Source of the DNA: Deltaproteobacteria bacterium
Lineage (GTDB): Bacteria; Myxococcota; XYA12-FULL-58-9
Assembly: GCA_016218825.1 (NCBI GenBank)
Contig: JACRCV010000075.1
Span: 1 to 64,000 of the forward strand
Reading direction: 5' to 3'
Length of the DNA: 64,000 bases
Part shown: positions 17,179-24,412 of the stretch, piece by piece
Numbering within the stretch: the first letter of the stretch is position 1
Layout of the letters: the number at the start of each line of letters is the position of its first letter
Made by a program: the position numbers and the translations under genes
Notes under the pieces: model-generated
What the model saw: the letters and a program-made list of their open reading frames with translations, nothing else
Told to the model about the DNA's origin: nothing
Databases searched by the model: none

Positions 17179-17877
17179 TCAGGTGAAGAACAATATGCCC
17201 AGTCCGAGGACGACGGCGTGATTGTCGTCGGCGTTGAAGATGATCCAGCGCTCGACGTCGGCGAAGAGGTTGATCGCCAGATCGCGGGCGACGATCCACT
17301 CGATGCCGGGCTGGAGGTGGACGGCGCCGACGTTCGGGTGCGGCAGGTAGGTCGAGGCGTAGGATTCACCGTCGCAGCCGACCACGTCGGCGGTGCAGTC
17401 CTGGCTCGCGAGGTCGGTGAAGCTCATCAGCCGCAGGTACGACAGGCCGAGCTGCACGTAGGGGCGGACGTTGTCGGTGAAGATCACGTAGCGCAGGCCG
17501 ATGCCGGCTTGGACACCGAGCAGCGTGCCCAAGGCGTCCTTGGCCTCGCGGTCGTACTTGGCGGTGACGCTCAGGTCCTTGGCAGCGGCGCTCGGGAAGC
17601 GCAAGAACGCGATGTTGACCCGGCCGGTGAACCACCAGTTGTCCGACAGCATCTTGAAGTTGGTCTCGCCGCCGAGCCGCAGGCCGTTGGAGAGGCGCAA
17701 CGGGCGCTTGTCGGCGTTGTCGATCAGCCGCCCGTTCTCGGTCACCGAGGGCTTGGTGATCAGCCAGCCGCCGAGGTCGAAGCCGAACGAGGTGTTCTTG
17801 TACTGGGCGTGCGCCGGGGTCGCGAACGACAGCAACACGCCGAGGCAGCAGGCCGAGGCCACAGAGGCGATGCGCAT
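17179..17877 (-). CDS. outer membrane beta-barrel protein
   Basis: A 232-residue exported protein with a classical signal peptide cleaved after PAHA (residue 24). The mature sequence alternates amphipathic strands with short turns (FGFDLGGWLITKPSV, LRLGGETNFKM, WWFTGRVNIAFLRF, VQAGIGLRYVIF) and ends in VLGLGILFF, terminating close to an aromatic residue as outer membrane barrels do. Length suggests about eight strands. Two cysteines in one loop (DCTADVVGCDG) could form a disulfide. The substrate or role is unknown; the pairing with a downstream lipoprotein suggests a small envelope complex. No Shine-Dalgarno precedes the ATG, and a promoter lies only 6 nt upstream. Confidence 0.75.
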   Translation of the reverse strand: MRIASVASACCLGVLLSFATPAHAQYKNTSFGFDLGGWLITKPSVTENGRLIDNADKRPLRLSNGLRLGGETNFKMLSDNWWFTGRVNIAFLRFPSAAAKDLSVTAKYDREAKDALGTLLGVQAGIGLRYVIFTDNVRPYVQLGLSYLRLMSFTDLASQDCTADVVGCDGESYASTYLPHPNVGAVHLQPGIEWIVARDLAINLFADVERWIIFNADDNHAVVLGLGILFFT

Positions 17878-17883
17878 GTCGAT

Positions 17884-17912
17884 CTGCTAGACCGGGCCGA
17901 GAAAAAAGTCAA
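17884..17912 (-). promoter_or_regulatory. candidate promoter giving a leaderless mRNA for the barrel gene
   Basis: On the minus strand TTGACT (17912-17907) is followed after 17 nt by TAGCAG (17889-17884), and the ATG at 17877 follows 6 nt later. No Shine-Dalgarno is visible. The -35 is one base from consensus; the -10 is weak. Confidence 0.4.
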
Positions 17913-17925
17913 ACCGAACCCGGAA

Positions 17926-17955
17926 TTGACACGGCCCGCTCCCACGCCCTACAAC
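17926..17955 (+). promoter_or_regulatory. sigma70-type promoter for the TPR-FHA operon
   Basis: A perfect TTGACA (17926-17931), an 18-nt spacer and TACAAC (17950-17955, 4 of 6). Predicted transcription start near 17962, giving a leader of about 60 nt before the TPR gene. It is back to back with the candidate promoter of the divergent barrel gene. Confidence 0.55.
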
Positions 17956-18021
17956 CGTCGTGAAGTCGATCTCGTGTGACGAGGCCTGCGCCCGCCGGTG
18001 TTGGGGCGCGAAGGAGGTGCC

Positions 18022-19131
18022 GTGGTAGACGGTTCAGCGGTGACAGCCGGGCGCGGTCGGCGGTTGCGGCCGATTCAGGTGCTCGGGTGGGGGTTGCTCG
18101 CGGCGCTGCCGGTCTCCTGCGCCTTCTGTATCGAGGACGTCGTGCCGCCGCAGGCGGTCGAGAACAATACCTTTTGTGCCCAGTACCTGGCCGAGGGCAA
18201 GCTCACCGAGGCCGAGGCGCGTTGCCGGCTGGCGATCGAGTTCTGTCCGCGCTGCGCCGAGCCCTGGAACCTGTTGGCGCAGATCGAGGTCGCGCGCGGC
18301 AAGATGGAACGGGCGCTCGACTTCGTCAAAGAGGCGCTGGCGCGCAAAGAGGACTTCCCCGAGGCGCTGAACACCTTGGGCTTCCTGCTCCTCGAGCGCC
18401 GCGAGTACGAGCTCGCCGCGGATCGCTTCAAGCAGGCGCTGGAGATCGATCCGGGCTACGAGATCGCGCGCCGCAACTATGCGACTTGCCTCATGTACGA
18501 CGGCAAGAAAGATCTCGCGAAGGCCGAGTACCTCAAGTGCGTCGAGCTCGATCCGAGCTTCTGTGACTGCCGGCTCGGGCTCGGGGTGCTGGCGCTCGGC
18601 GCCGAGGACTGGGACGAGGCCAAGGTCCACTTCCAGAAGGTCACCGAGAGCTGCGGCCAGAAGGCCGAGGGCTTCTACAACCTGTGCTACTCCTACCTGC
18701 GCCTGGAGCGCTGCGCCGACGCCGTCGATTCGTGCACCAAGGCGATCGCGATTAACGCCGACTACATCGAGGCGCGCCGGAACCTCACCGAGGCCTACGA
18801 GTGTCTGGCGAAGCAGGACGCGGCGGTGAAGAAGATCATGGACGAGATCCGCAGGAACCCGGGCGACGCCGAGATGCACTTCCGCCTCGGGGCGATCTAC
18901 GAGGACGGGCAGCTGTGGGACCGGGCGCTCAACGAGTACCTGAACGCCGTCAAGCTCGATCCGAAGTTCGTGCCGGCGTACTTCCGGGCGGCGCGGGTCT
19001 ACGACCGGATGCTGCGCACCGCCGAGACCATCGAGATGTGCCAGAAGTTCGTCGACATCGTGCGGGAGGCGAAGCATGACAAGGACAAGCGTTGGTGCGT
19101 CGATCGTGTGAAAGAGCTCCAGTTCCAGTGA
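18022..19131 (+). CDS. exported TPR-repeat protein
   Basis: A 369-residue protein with a hydrophobic N-terminal segment (GWGLLAALPVSC) that could be a lipoprotein signal, although the residue at -3 is not ideal, followed by about seven tetratricopeptide repeats (for example PEALNTLGFLLLERREYELA and ALNEYLNAVKLDP). It should act as a protein-interaction scaffold in the envelope. Cysteines are unusually frequent in the repeats (FCPRC, CYSYLRLERCADAVDSC), suggesting disulfides. The GTG at 18022 is chosen because AAGGAGG lies 4 nt upstream; a GTG at 17998 is possible. It is first in an operon with FHA, DUF1571 and RluA-type genes. Confidence 0.8.
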   Translation: MVDGSAVTAGRGRRLRPIQVLGWGLLAALPVSCAFCIEDVVPPQAVENNTFCAQYLAEGKLTEAEARCRLAIEFCPRCAEPWNLLAQIEVARGKMERALDFVKEALARKEDFPEALNTLGFLLLERREYELAADRFKQALEIDPGYEIARRNYATCLMYDGKKDLAKAEYLKCVELDPSFCDCRLGLGVLALGAEDWDEAKVHFQKVTESCGQKAEGFYNLCYSYLRLERCADAVDSCTKAIAINADYIEARRNLTEAYECLAKQDAAVKKIMDEIRRNPGDAEMHFRLGAIYEDGQLWDRALNEYLNAVKLDPKFVPAYFRAARVYDRMLRTAETIEMCQKFVDIVREAKHDKDKRWCVDRVKELQFQ

Positions 19132-19155
19132 GCTAGCCAGGGCAACCGCGACACC

Positions 19156-20211
19156 GTGATACGCCTCACTGCCGTCATCGAGCTCGAAGGGCACGCGCCG
19201 CGCGCCCTCACCCACGAGTTCAACCAGCGCAGCTTCACCGTCGGTCGCGACGGCTCCGCCGACTTCCAGGTGCCGCTGTCGACGATCTCCCGCCAGCACG
19301 CCCGCATCATCGAGAGCGACGGGGTCTACGTCATCGAGGACTTGGGCTCCACCCACGGCACCCTGGTGAACGGCAAGAAGCTCACGAAGGGCGAGAAGAA
19401 GGTCCTCAAAGACGGCGACATCATCGAGCTCACCAAGGCCAAGGTCACCTGCAACATCGAGGCGCAGAAGCTGGTGTCGGCCGAGCCCGGCGAGGGCACC
19501 CAGGCGATCGCGGCGCGTGCGGTGCAAGGCATCCTCGGGCGGTTGGGCGACGCCAAAGGGGAGGGGCCGTACCTGCGGGTGCTGAACGGCGCCGACGAGG
19601 GCGTGCGCTTCCCCTTCGCCGGCACCTTGACCGAGTGGAACCTCGGGCGCTCCAAAGAGTGCGAGTTCATCCTCAACGATCCGAACGTCTCGCGCCGCCA
19701 CGCCACGGTGAAGAAGGACTGGAGCGGCTTCGTGGTCGTCGACTTGGGCTCGAAGAACGGCGTGTTGGTGAACGACAAGCCGATCAAGAAGCCCCGCCGC
19801 CTCAAGGACCGCGACGAGCTCACCGTCGGCCCGGTGAAGCTGGTCTTCATCGATCCGGACGCCGGGCTGATGGACGCGCTCAAGGACGTCCCGGGCTTCG
19901 AGGTCGAGGAGTCGGTCGAGGTCGAAGGCTTGACCAACGAGCCGTCGCACATGGGGGCGCCGGGCAGTGCTGACGGCGGCGAGCCGATCCTCGGTCCCGA
20001 CGGCCAGCCGTTGCCGCCGGCGGCGGCGGACCCGGGGGCGGCGGCGCAGAACCCGACGCCGATGCCGGCCGAGCCCGAGGAGCACTTCGACGACATCGAT
20101 CCGGCGCTGCTCGCGGTCGACAAGCAGGTGCTGCCGGTCGAGTGGATCTTCGTCGGCGTCGGCGTGGTGGTCCTGATCATCGCGGCGCTGCTGTTGGCCC
20201 TGTTCCTGTGA
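19156..20211 (+). CDS. double FHA-domain protein with C-terminal membrane anchor
   Basis: A 351-residue phosphothreonine-reader protein. Two forkhead-associated domains are visible, each with the GR, SxxH and N-G landmarks: FHA1 about 25-95 (VGRDGSADF, STISRQHARI, GSTHGTLVNG) and FHA2 about 160-240 (LGRSKECEFIL, NVSRRHATV, GSKNGVLVND). A Pro/Ala-rich linker leads to one transmembrane helix at the extreme C-terminus (about 330-350), a tail-anchored topology keeping both FHA domains in the cytoplasm. Proteins of this type are natural partners of the Ser/Thr kinases seen in this window. The GTG start has little Shine-Dalgarno sequence. Its stop overlaps the next start (GTGA). Confidence 0.9.
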   Translation: MIRLTAVIELEGHAPRALTHEFNQRSFTVGRDGSADFQVPLSTISRQHARIIESDGVYVIEDLGSTHGTLVNGKKLTKGEKKVLKDGDIIELTKAKVTCNIEAQKLVSAEPGEGTQAIAARAVQGILGRLGDAKGEGPYLRVLNGADEGVRFPFAGTLTEWNLGRSKECEFILNDPNVSRRHATVKKDWSGFVVVDLGSKNGVLVNDKPIKKPRRLKDRDELTVGPVKLVFIDPDAGLMDALKDVPGFEVEESVEVEGLTNEPSHMGAPGSADGGEPILGPDGQPLPPAAADPGAAAQNPTPMPAEPEEHFDDIDPALLAVDKQVLPVEWIFVGVGVVVLIIAALLLALFL

Positions 20212-21053
20212 TCGCCGCCGTCCTCGTCGCCGCGACGCTCGTCGCCGATGGGTCGGCCAGCGACGCCGGCGCCGCGGCGCTGATAGAACGGATGGTCAGC
20301 GCCTGGGAGCAGGCGACCGCCGCGAGCTACCGGCTGCGCAAGCGCGAGCGCCTCCGGGGCGGCGAGCTGGTGACCGAGGAGATCGCGGTCAAGGTGCAGA
20401 AGCCCGGGCGGATCTACGCCGCCGCGATCCTGCCGCGCCGGGGACAGGAGATCCTCTACGACCCGACGAAGGACCCCACCCACTTCTGGGTCCACCCCGG
20501 ACGTTTCCCGGACGTTACCTTGCACCTGGAGGTGACGGGCGCGCTCGCCACCAAGCGCCAGCACCACCTCGTCACCCGCATCGGCTTCGACTATCCGATC
20601 GCCGGCCTGAGCCGGACCGCCTTCCGGCTACTGGCGGCGCCGGAGCGCGGCGCGGTGTCGGTCGCCGGCGAGGTCGTGCTCGCCGGCGGAGTCGCGGACG
20701 TCGTCGTGCTCGCGCCGGCGCCGGCGGCGCCACGCCAGGTCGTGGCGAGCACCGGTGAGACCCTGTGGGCCTTCGCCGACCGGGTGGGCACGGACGCCTA
20801 CGTGATCTTCTGCGCCAACCCCGAGCTGGACTCGTTGACCGATCGCCTCCGCCACCAGAGCTACCGGGTGCCGGCGTCCTACGGCGGCAAGACCGAGCTG
20901 GCGCTCGACCGCCAGACCGGCCTGCCGGCCCGCGTCATCACCTACGACCAGGGCGGCGCGCTCTACGAGCACTACGAGTACCTCGACCTGGTGCTGAACC
21001 CACCGCTCGCCAACGCCGACTTCGACCGCCACAACCCGGCCTACGACTTCTGA
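20208..21053 (+). CDS. DUF1571 family exported protein with LysM-like insertion
   Basis: A 281-residue protein starting at a GTG that overlaps the FHA stop, with a signal-like hydrophobic start (IAAVLVAATLVADG). The DUF1571 pattern is clear in two blocks: YRLRKRERLRGGELVTEEIA with the following KVQKPGRIYAA and FWVHPG near the N-terminus, and LDRQTGLPARVITYD with YEYLDLVLNPPLANADFD at the end. Between the blocks sits a segment opening GETLWAFADRVGTDAYVI and ending in YRVPASYG that resembles a LysM fold, which would bind peptidoglycan. The molecular role of DUF1571 is not established; a periplasmic, LolA-like beta structure is possible. Confidence 0.75.
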   Translation: MIAAVLVAATLVADGSASDAGAAALIERMVSAWEQATAASYRLRKRERLRGGELVTEEIAVKVQKPGRIYAAAILPRRGQEILYDPTKDPTHFWVHPGRFPDVTLHLEVTGALATKRQHHLVTRIGFDYPIAGLSRTAFRLLAAPERGAVSVAGEVVLAGGVADVVVLAPAPAAPRQVVASTGETLWAFADRVGTDAYVIFCANPELDSLTDRLRHQSYRVPASYGGKTELALDRQTGLPARVITYDQGGALYEHYEYLDLVLNPPLANADFDRHNPAYDF

Positions 21054-21064
21054 GGCGCGAGCTC

Positions 21065-22036
21065 GTGCGCCAGCCCACCTTCGAGCTGACGGTCAGCGCC
21101 GACTACGCCGGGGCGCGGCTCGACCGCCTGTTGCGCCGCCTGCTCGCCGATCAGTCGCTCGCCTCCATCTTCAAGCTGCTGCGGACCGGCGGCGTGCGGC
21201 TGAACGGCGCCAAGGCGCGCGGCAACAAGATCCTGGCCCAAGGCGACCGGCTCCTGTTCTTCGGAGTGAGGCCGAGCGACGCCCCGGCAGCCCCGCCGCC
21301 GGCGGCGGTCCACGTTACATTCAGTGTATTGTTCGAGGACGCCCACCTCTTGGTGCTCGACAAGCCTGCCGGGCTCGCGGTGCACCCGGGCACCGGGATC
21401 GTCACCCCGACCCTCATCGACGAGGTCAGGAGCTACCTCGGGCTCACAGCGCCGCGCGAGCCGCTGGCGTTCGAGCCGGCGCCGGCGCACCGCCTGGACC
21501 GCGACACCTCCGGGGTGCTGGTGGTGGCGAAGACCCGGAGGGTGATGGTGGCGCTGGCGGCTTCGTGGGCGCAGGGAGGCTCGGTGCGCAAGGGCTACCT
21601 GGCGCTCGTCAGGGGGGAGATGGAAGAGCCGCGCGGCACGCTCGCCGCCCCTCTACCGCTCAAGGCCGAGCGCCGGGGGGCGGCGGCCGAGGTGCGAAGC
21701 GAGCGCGCCGTCAGTCACTACCGGGTGCTCGGCTCGGTCGGCTGGGCGAGTCTGTTGGCGGTCGAGATCGAGACCGGCCGCAACCACCAGATCCGGCGGC
21801 ACCTGCAGGGCGTCGGCCACGAGGTCGCGGGCGACCGGCGCCACGGCGACGTCGCGTTCAATCGTCTGCTGCACGATCGCTACGGGCTCACGCGGCTGTT
21901 CCTGCACGCCGAGCGCTTGACGCTCGCGCACCCGGTGACCGGGGCGCACCTCGAGCTCCGGGCGCCGTTGCCGGAGGGTCTCTACGCGGTGCTCAGACGC
22001 GCCGGCCTGTCGGCTACGGCAGCGGGTTCGACTTGA
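21065..22036 (+). CDS. RluA-family RNA pseudouridine synthase
   Basis: Isomerises specific uridines in rRNA or tRNA to pseudouridine. The 323-residue product begins with an S4 RNA-binding domain (DYAGARLDRLLRRLL, about 12-70), followed by the catalytic domain with HRLDRDTSGVLVVAKT carrying the catalytic Asp, and the ETGRNHQIRRHL motif. Between them LDKPAGLAVHPGTG is the usual active-site strand. It resembles the RluC/RluD branch, but the exact target cannot be assigned. GTG at 21065 is used with a GAGG element 9 nt upstream. Its last 23 nt overlap the end of the convergent rplC gene. Confidence 0.9.
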   Translation: MRQPTFELTVSADYAGARLDRLLRRLLADQSLASIFKLLRTGGVRLNGAKARGNKILAQGDRLLFFGVRPSDAPAAPPPAAVHVTFSVLFEDAHLLVLDKPAGLAVHPGTGIVTPTLIDEVRSYLGLTAPREPLAFEPAPAHRLDRDTSGVLVVAKTRRVMVALAASWAQGGSVRKGYLALVRGEMEEPRGTLAAPLPLKAERRGAAAEVRSERAVSHYRVLGSVGWASLLAVEIETGRNHQIRRHLQGVGHEVAGDRRHGDVAFNRLLHDRYGLTRLFLHAERLTLAHPVTGAHLELRAPLPEGLYAVLRRAGLSATAAGST

Positions 22037-22703
22037 TCGCCGGCCGCACCATCACGTAGGCGTTCTTGTGCCCGGGCACGGCGCCGGCGACCAGCAGCGC
22101 GCCGTCGTCCTCGCGCAGCTGCACGACCTTGAGGTTCTGCACCGTGACCTTGCGATCGCCCATGTGGCCCGGCATCCGCCGGCCCTTCATGACGCGGCCC
22201 GGCCACTTACGATTGCCGATCGAGCCCGGGTGCCGGAAGTACTCGTGGGTGCCGTGGGTGGCGGGGAAGCCGGCGAAGTTGTGGCGCCGCATGACGCCTT
22301 GGAAGCCCTTGCCCTTGGAGATGCCGGTCACGTCGATGTAGTCGCCGGCCTTGAGGCCGAGGTCCTTCAGCGTGATCTCCTGGCCGACCTCGAACTTGGC
22401 GAGGGTCTCTTCGCTGACGCGGAGCTCGACCACGTAGCGGCGGGCCTTGGCCTTGCCGCCGGCGGCCTTGAGCACGCCCTCTTCGGGCTTCGAGACCTTG
22501 CGCTCCGGCTTCTGCTCGAAGCCGAGCTGCAGCGCGGTGTAGCCGTCGGTCTTGTCGTTCTTGGTCTTCGCCTTGGTGCACTTCTTCAACACGGTGCACG
22601 GGCCGGTCTGGACCACGGTCACGCCGTAGCACACGCCCTTGTCGTCGAAGAACTGCGTCATCCCGAGCTTCTTGCCCAAGATCCCGAGCTTGCGCTCTTT
22701 CAT
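22014..22703 (-). CDS. rplC: 50S ribosomal protein L3
   Basis: L3 binds 23S rRNA near the peptidyl-transferase centre and nucleates large-subunit assembly. The 229-residue product has the family start LGILGKKLGMTQFF and the conserved core GISKGKGFQGVMRRHNF, THGTHEYFRHPGSIG and RMPGHMGDRKVTVQNL, which includes the loop reaching the catalytic centre. In most bacteria rplC is the second gene of the S10 operon; here it stands alone with its own strong promoter, about 39 kb from rpsL-rpsG-fusA. Codon use looks like its neighbours. Whether another copy sits in an S10 operon outside the window cannot be told. Confidence 0.97.
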   Translation of the reverse strand: MKERKLGILGKKLGMTQFFDDKGVCYGVTVVQTGPCTVLKKCTKAKTKNDKTDGYTALQLGFEQKPERKVSKPEEGVLKAAGGKAKARRYVVELRVSEETLAKFEVGQEITLKDLGLKAGDYIDVTGISKGKGFQGVMRRHNFAGFPATHGTHEYFRHPGSIGNRKWPGRVMKGRRMPGHMGDRKVTVQNLKVVQLREDDGALLVAGAVPGHKNAYVMVRPAIKSNPLP

Positions 22704-22727
22704 GGCTCACTCCTTGTGTCGGGACGC

Positions 22728-22744
22728 ACACGGGATGCATCCGT
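22728..22744 (-). promoter_or_regulatory. inverted repeat in the rplC leader
   Basis: A near-perfect palindrome, CACGGATGCATCCCGTG on the minus strand, lies in the untranslated leader between the rplC promoter and its ribosome site. It could be an RNA hairpin used in translational control or a protein-binding site. No match to a known L-protein leader was recognised. Confidence 0.35.
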
Positions 22745-22773
22745 GGTTGGTCCCGCCCCAAACGGGGAGCGCC

Positions 22774-22802
22774 TAGCTATGCAAGCGGCGGGCGATTGTC
22801 AA
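22774..22802 (-). promoter_or_regulatory. strong sigma70-type promoter for rplC
   Basis: On the minus strand, perfect TTGACA (22802-22797), 17-nt spacer, TAGCTA (22779-22774). It predicts a transcript start near 22767 and a leader of about 65 nt with AAGGAGTGAG before the ATG at 22703. It is among the best promoters in the window, as fits a ribosomal protein gene. Confidence 0.7.
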
Positions 22803-22820
22803 GCGTGCGGTCGGGGGGCC

Positions 22821-24026
22821 TCAGAACGGCAGCTCGATGCCGCCGTGCTCGGAGAACTCGACGTGGAAGCCGAACGGGAACGTGAAGTTGCCGCCGTCAC
22901 CGACCAGGGCGCGCGGCGGGTTCGGGAACGGCGCGGCGCGTCGAAACGCGGAGATCGCCTCGCGGTCGAGGAAGTCGATCCCCGAGGTTTGGGTGACCTC
23001 GACGTCTTTCAAGGCCCCGTCCCGGTCCAGGGTGACGTTGACCACCGTGACCCGCGCCCTGAAGCCGTAAATGTTGCCGGTGGGATCGCGGCGCCGGTAC
23101 TCGCTGATCGGGTCCCAGTGCTGCGACACGCCGCGCTTCATGCGGTTGAAGTAGGACGCGAACTTGAACTCGCGCGAGTTCAGGAACGTGCCTTCGCCTT
23201 CGTCGAGGCCCTCGAGGTGGTCGTTGGCCGGGGCGCCGGCGACCCGCGCCATGACCCCCACCGCCGGCACCAGGTCGCTCATCGTCAACCCCTGCTTCGG
23301 CGCCGAGCCCTTGGCCCCGTCCTTGGTGCCGGGCTCGCCGACCGACAGCTTGAGCCGGTTGCTGTTGCCGGTCATCGCCTGACTCTCGGTCTGGTTGCGA
23401 AACCGGCCGCTCTTCGGATCGAAGGCCAGCGCCAGGCGGTCGCGCTTGGTGGTGCTCGGGATCTCGAGGGCGAAGGGCGACGCCGCCTTGCTCGCACCCG
23501 GCTGCGCCGGCCGCTCCGGGCCAACCTCCAGCGCCGTCGCGTCGTGGGGATCGTCGCGGCTCGCGAGCTCGCTCTTGCTGGTGACCGTGCGCTCGTTCAT
23601 CGCGTTGACGTAGTCTTTGGTTTGGTGGCGGCTACGGGTCTCGTGCTCGGTGCGGCTGTTGTGCTCGGACAGGTAGCGGGCGTTGTCGGGGGCCCGTCGA
23701 TCAGGGGACGGCGGCAGCTCGACCACCTGGCCGCCGACGGTCTCGGGTTTCTTCTTCTCGGCCGCACGCCGCGCCTCTTCTTGCTGCGCCCGGATCCGCT
23801 CGGCCTCGGTGGACGTCGGCCGCAGCGGGTTGCGGCCGCGGTACGGATGGACGACGTTGCCGTCCACGGTCACCAGCCGCACCTTCGTGGCCTTGACGGT
23901 GGGCTCGTTCAGCTCGAACAGCGACGGCGCGACCAGCGGGATGCCGACGATGTGGACCACGAAGGCGAGGGACAAGAAGAGCCACAGCCGCCCGGTCCTC
24001 TCGCGAAGTCGTCTCGAGCCCACCAC
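22821..24026 (-). CDS. TonB-family protein with C-terminal TonB-like domain
   Basis: An inner-membrane-anchored periplasmic protein of about 401 residues. One N-terminal transmembrane helix (LWLFLSLAFVVHIVGIPLV) is followed by a long charged, repeat-free linker and a C-terminal domain with the TonB pattern: VNVTLDRDGALKDVEVTQTS, IDFLDREAISAFRRAAPFPNPP. It may energise outer membrane receptors or act as a periplasm-spanning envelope protein. The start is uncertain: the frame opens with TTG at 24080, but GTG at 24026 (or 24023) with GGGAGG upstream gives a shorter cytoplasmic tail and is preferred. It follows rplC transcriptionally upstream but the gap to the rplC promoter suggests separate control. 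Confidence 0.75.
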   Translation of the reverse strand: MVGSRRLRERTGRLWLFLSLAFVVHIVGIPLVAPSLFELNEPTVKATKVRLVTVDGNVVHPYRGRNPLRPTSTEAERIRAQQEEARRAAEKKKPETVGGQVVELPPSPDRRAPDNARYLSEHNSRTEHETRSRHQTKDYVNAMNERTVTSKSELASRDDPHDATALEVGPERPAQPGASKAASPFALEIPSTTKRDRLALAFDPKSGRFRNQTESQAMTGNSNRLKLSVGEPGTKDGAKGSAPKQGLTMSDLVPAVGVMARVAGAPANDHLEGLDEGEGTFLNSREFKFASYFNRMKRGVSQHWDPISEYRRRDPTGNIYGFRARVTVVNVTLDRDGALKDVEVTQTSGIDFLDREAISAFRRAAPFPNPPRALVGDGGNFTFPFGFHVEFSEHGGIELPF

Positions 24027-24200
24027 GACAGCACCATCCTCCCGAAGAAAAAGCGTAGCGACCGGATACCGGGCCGTCAAGGCGCGTTCGCCGCGGACGG
24101 TGTGGGCGGATGTGGCTCGGCGCCGGCCTGCTGTCGCCCCGTGCTCGCCTCGGTCTTGCTGGGGAGGGGCGGCCAGGGTAGGGGAGGGCCATGACTAGGG

Positions 24201-24272
24201 CGCTCTGCACTTGCTTTGATTCCCGCGCCGCGGCTGCCGCGGCGCTCCCCACCCCCAGCCAACCTAGCGGGG
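24201..24272 (-). repeat. structured intergenic repeat, copy C (interrupted)
   Basis: Inverted relative to copies A and B. The hairpin is perfect: arms 24225-24233 and 24237-24245 around a 3-nt loop, next to GATTCCCGC and the GCTCCCCACCCCC block. The G-tract part is eroded, and the segment that completes the element in copies B and D (CCCCCGGGTGGGGCG) is found displaced at about 24398-24412, after some 130 bp of extra sequence holding a small CTGGC-AAA-GCCAG hairpin. It occupies most of the 386-bp gap 24027-24412, in which no gene was seen. Confidence 0.7.
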
Positions 24273-24412
24273 GGACCGCCCGCCGGCACTCCGTCCGCGG
24301 ACCACGTGGAAGGTGGGCGCCGGCTCTGCGTCCCCCCGTGCCCCCGCGCCTCGCACTGGCAAAGCCAGCTGCTCGGTGCCCGGCCGCGGTTCGCCCCCGG
24401 GTGGGGCGAGGG

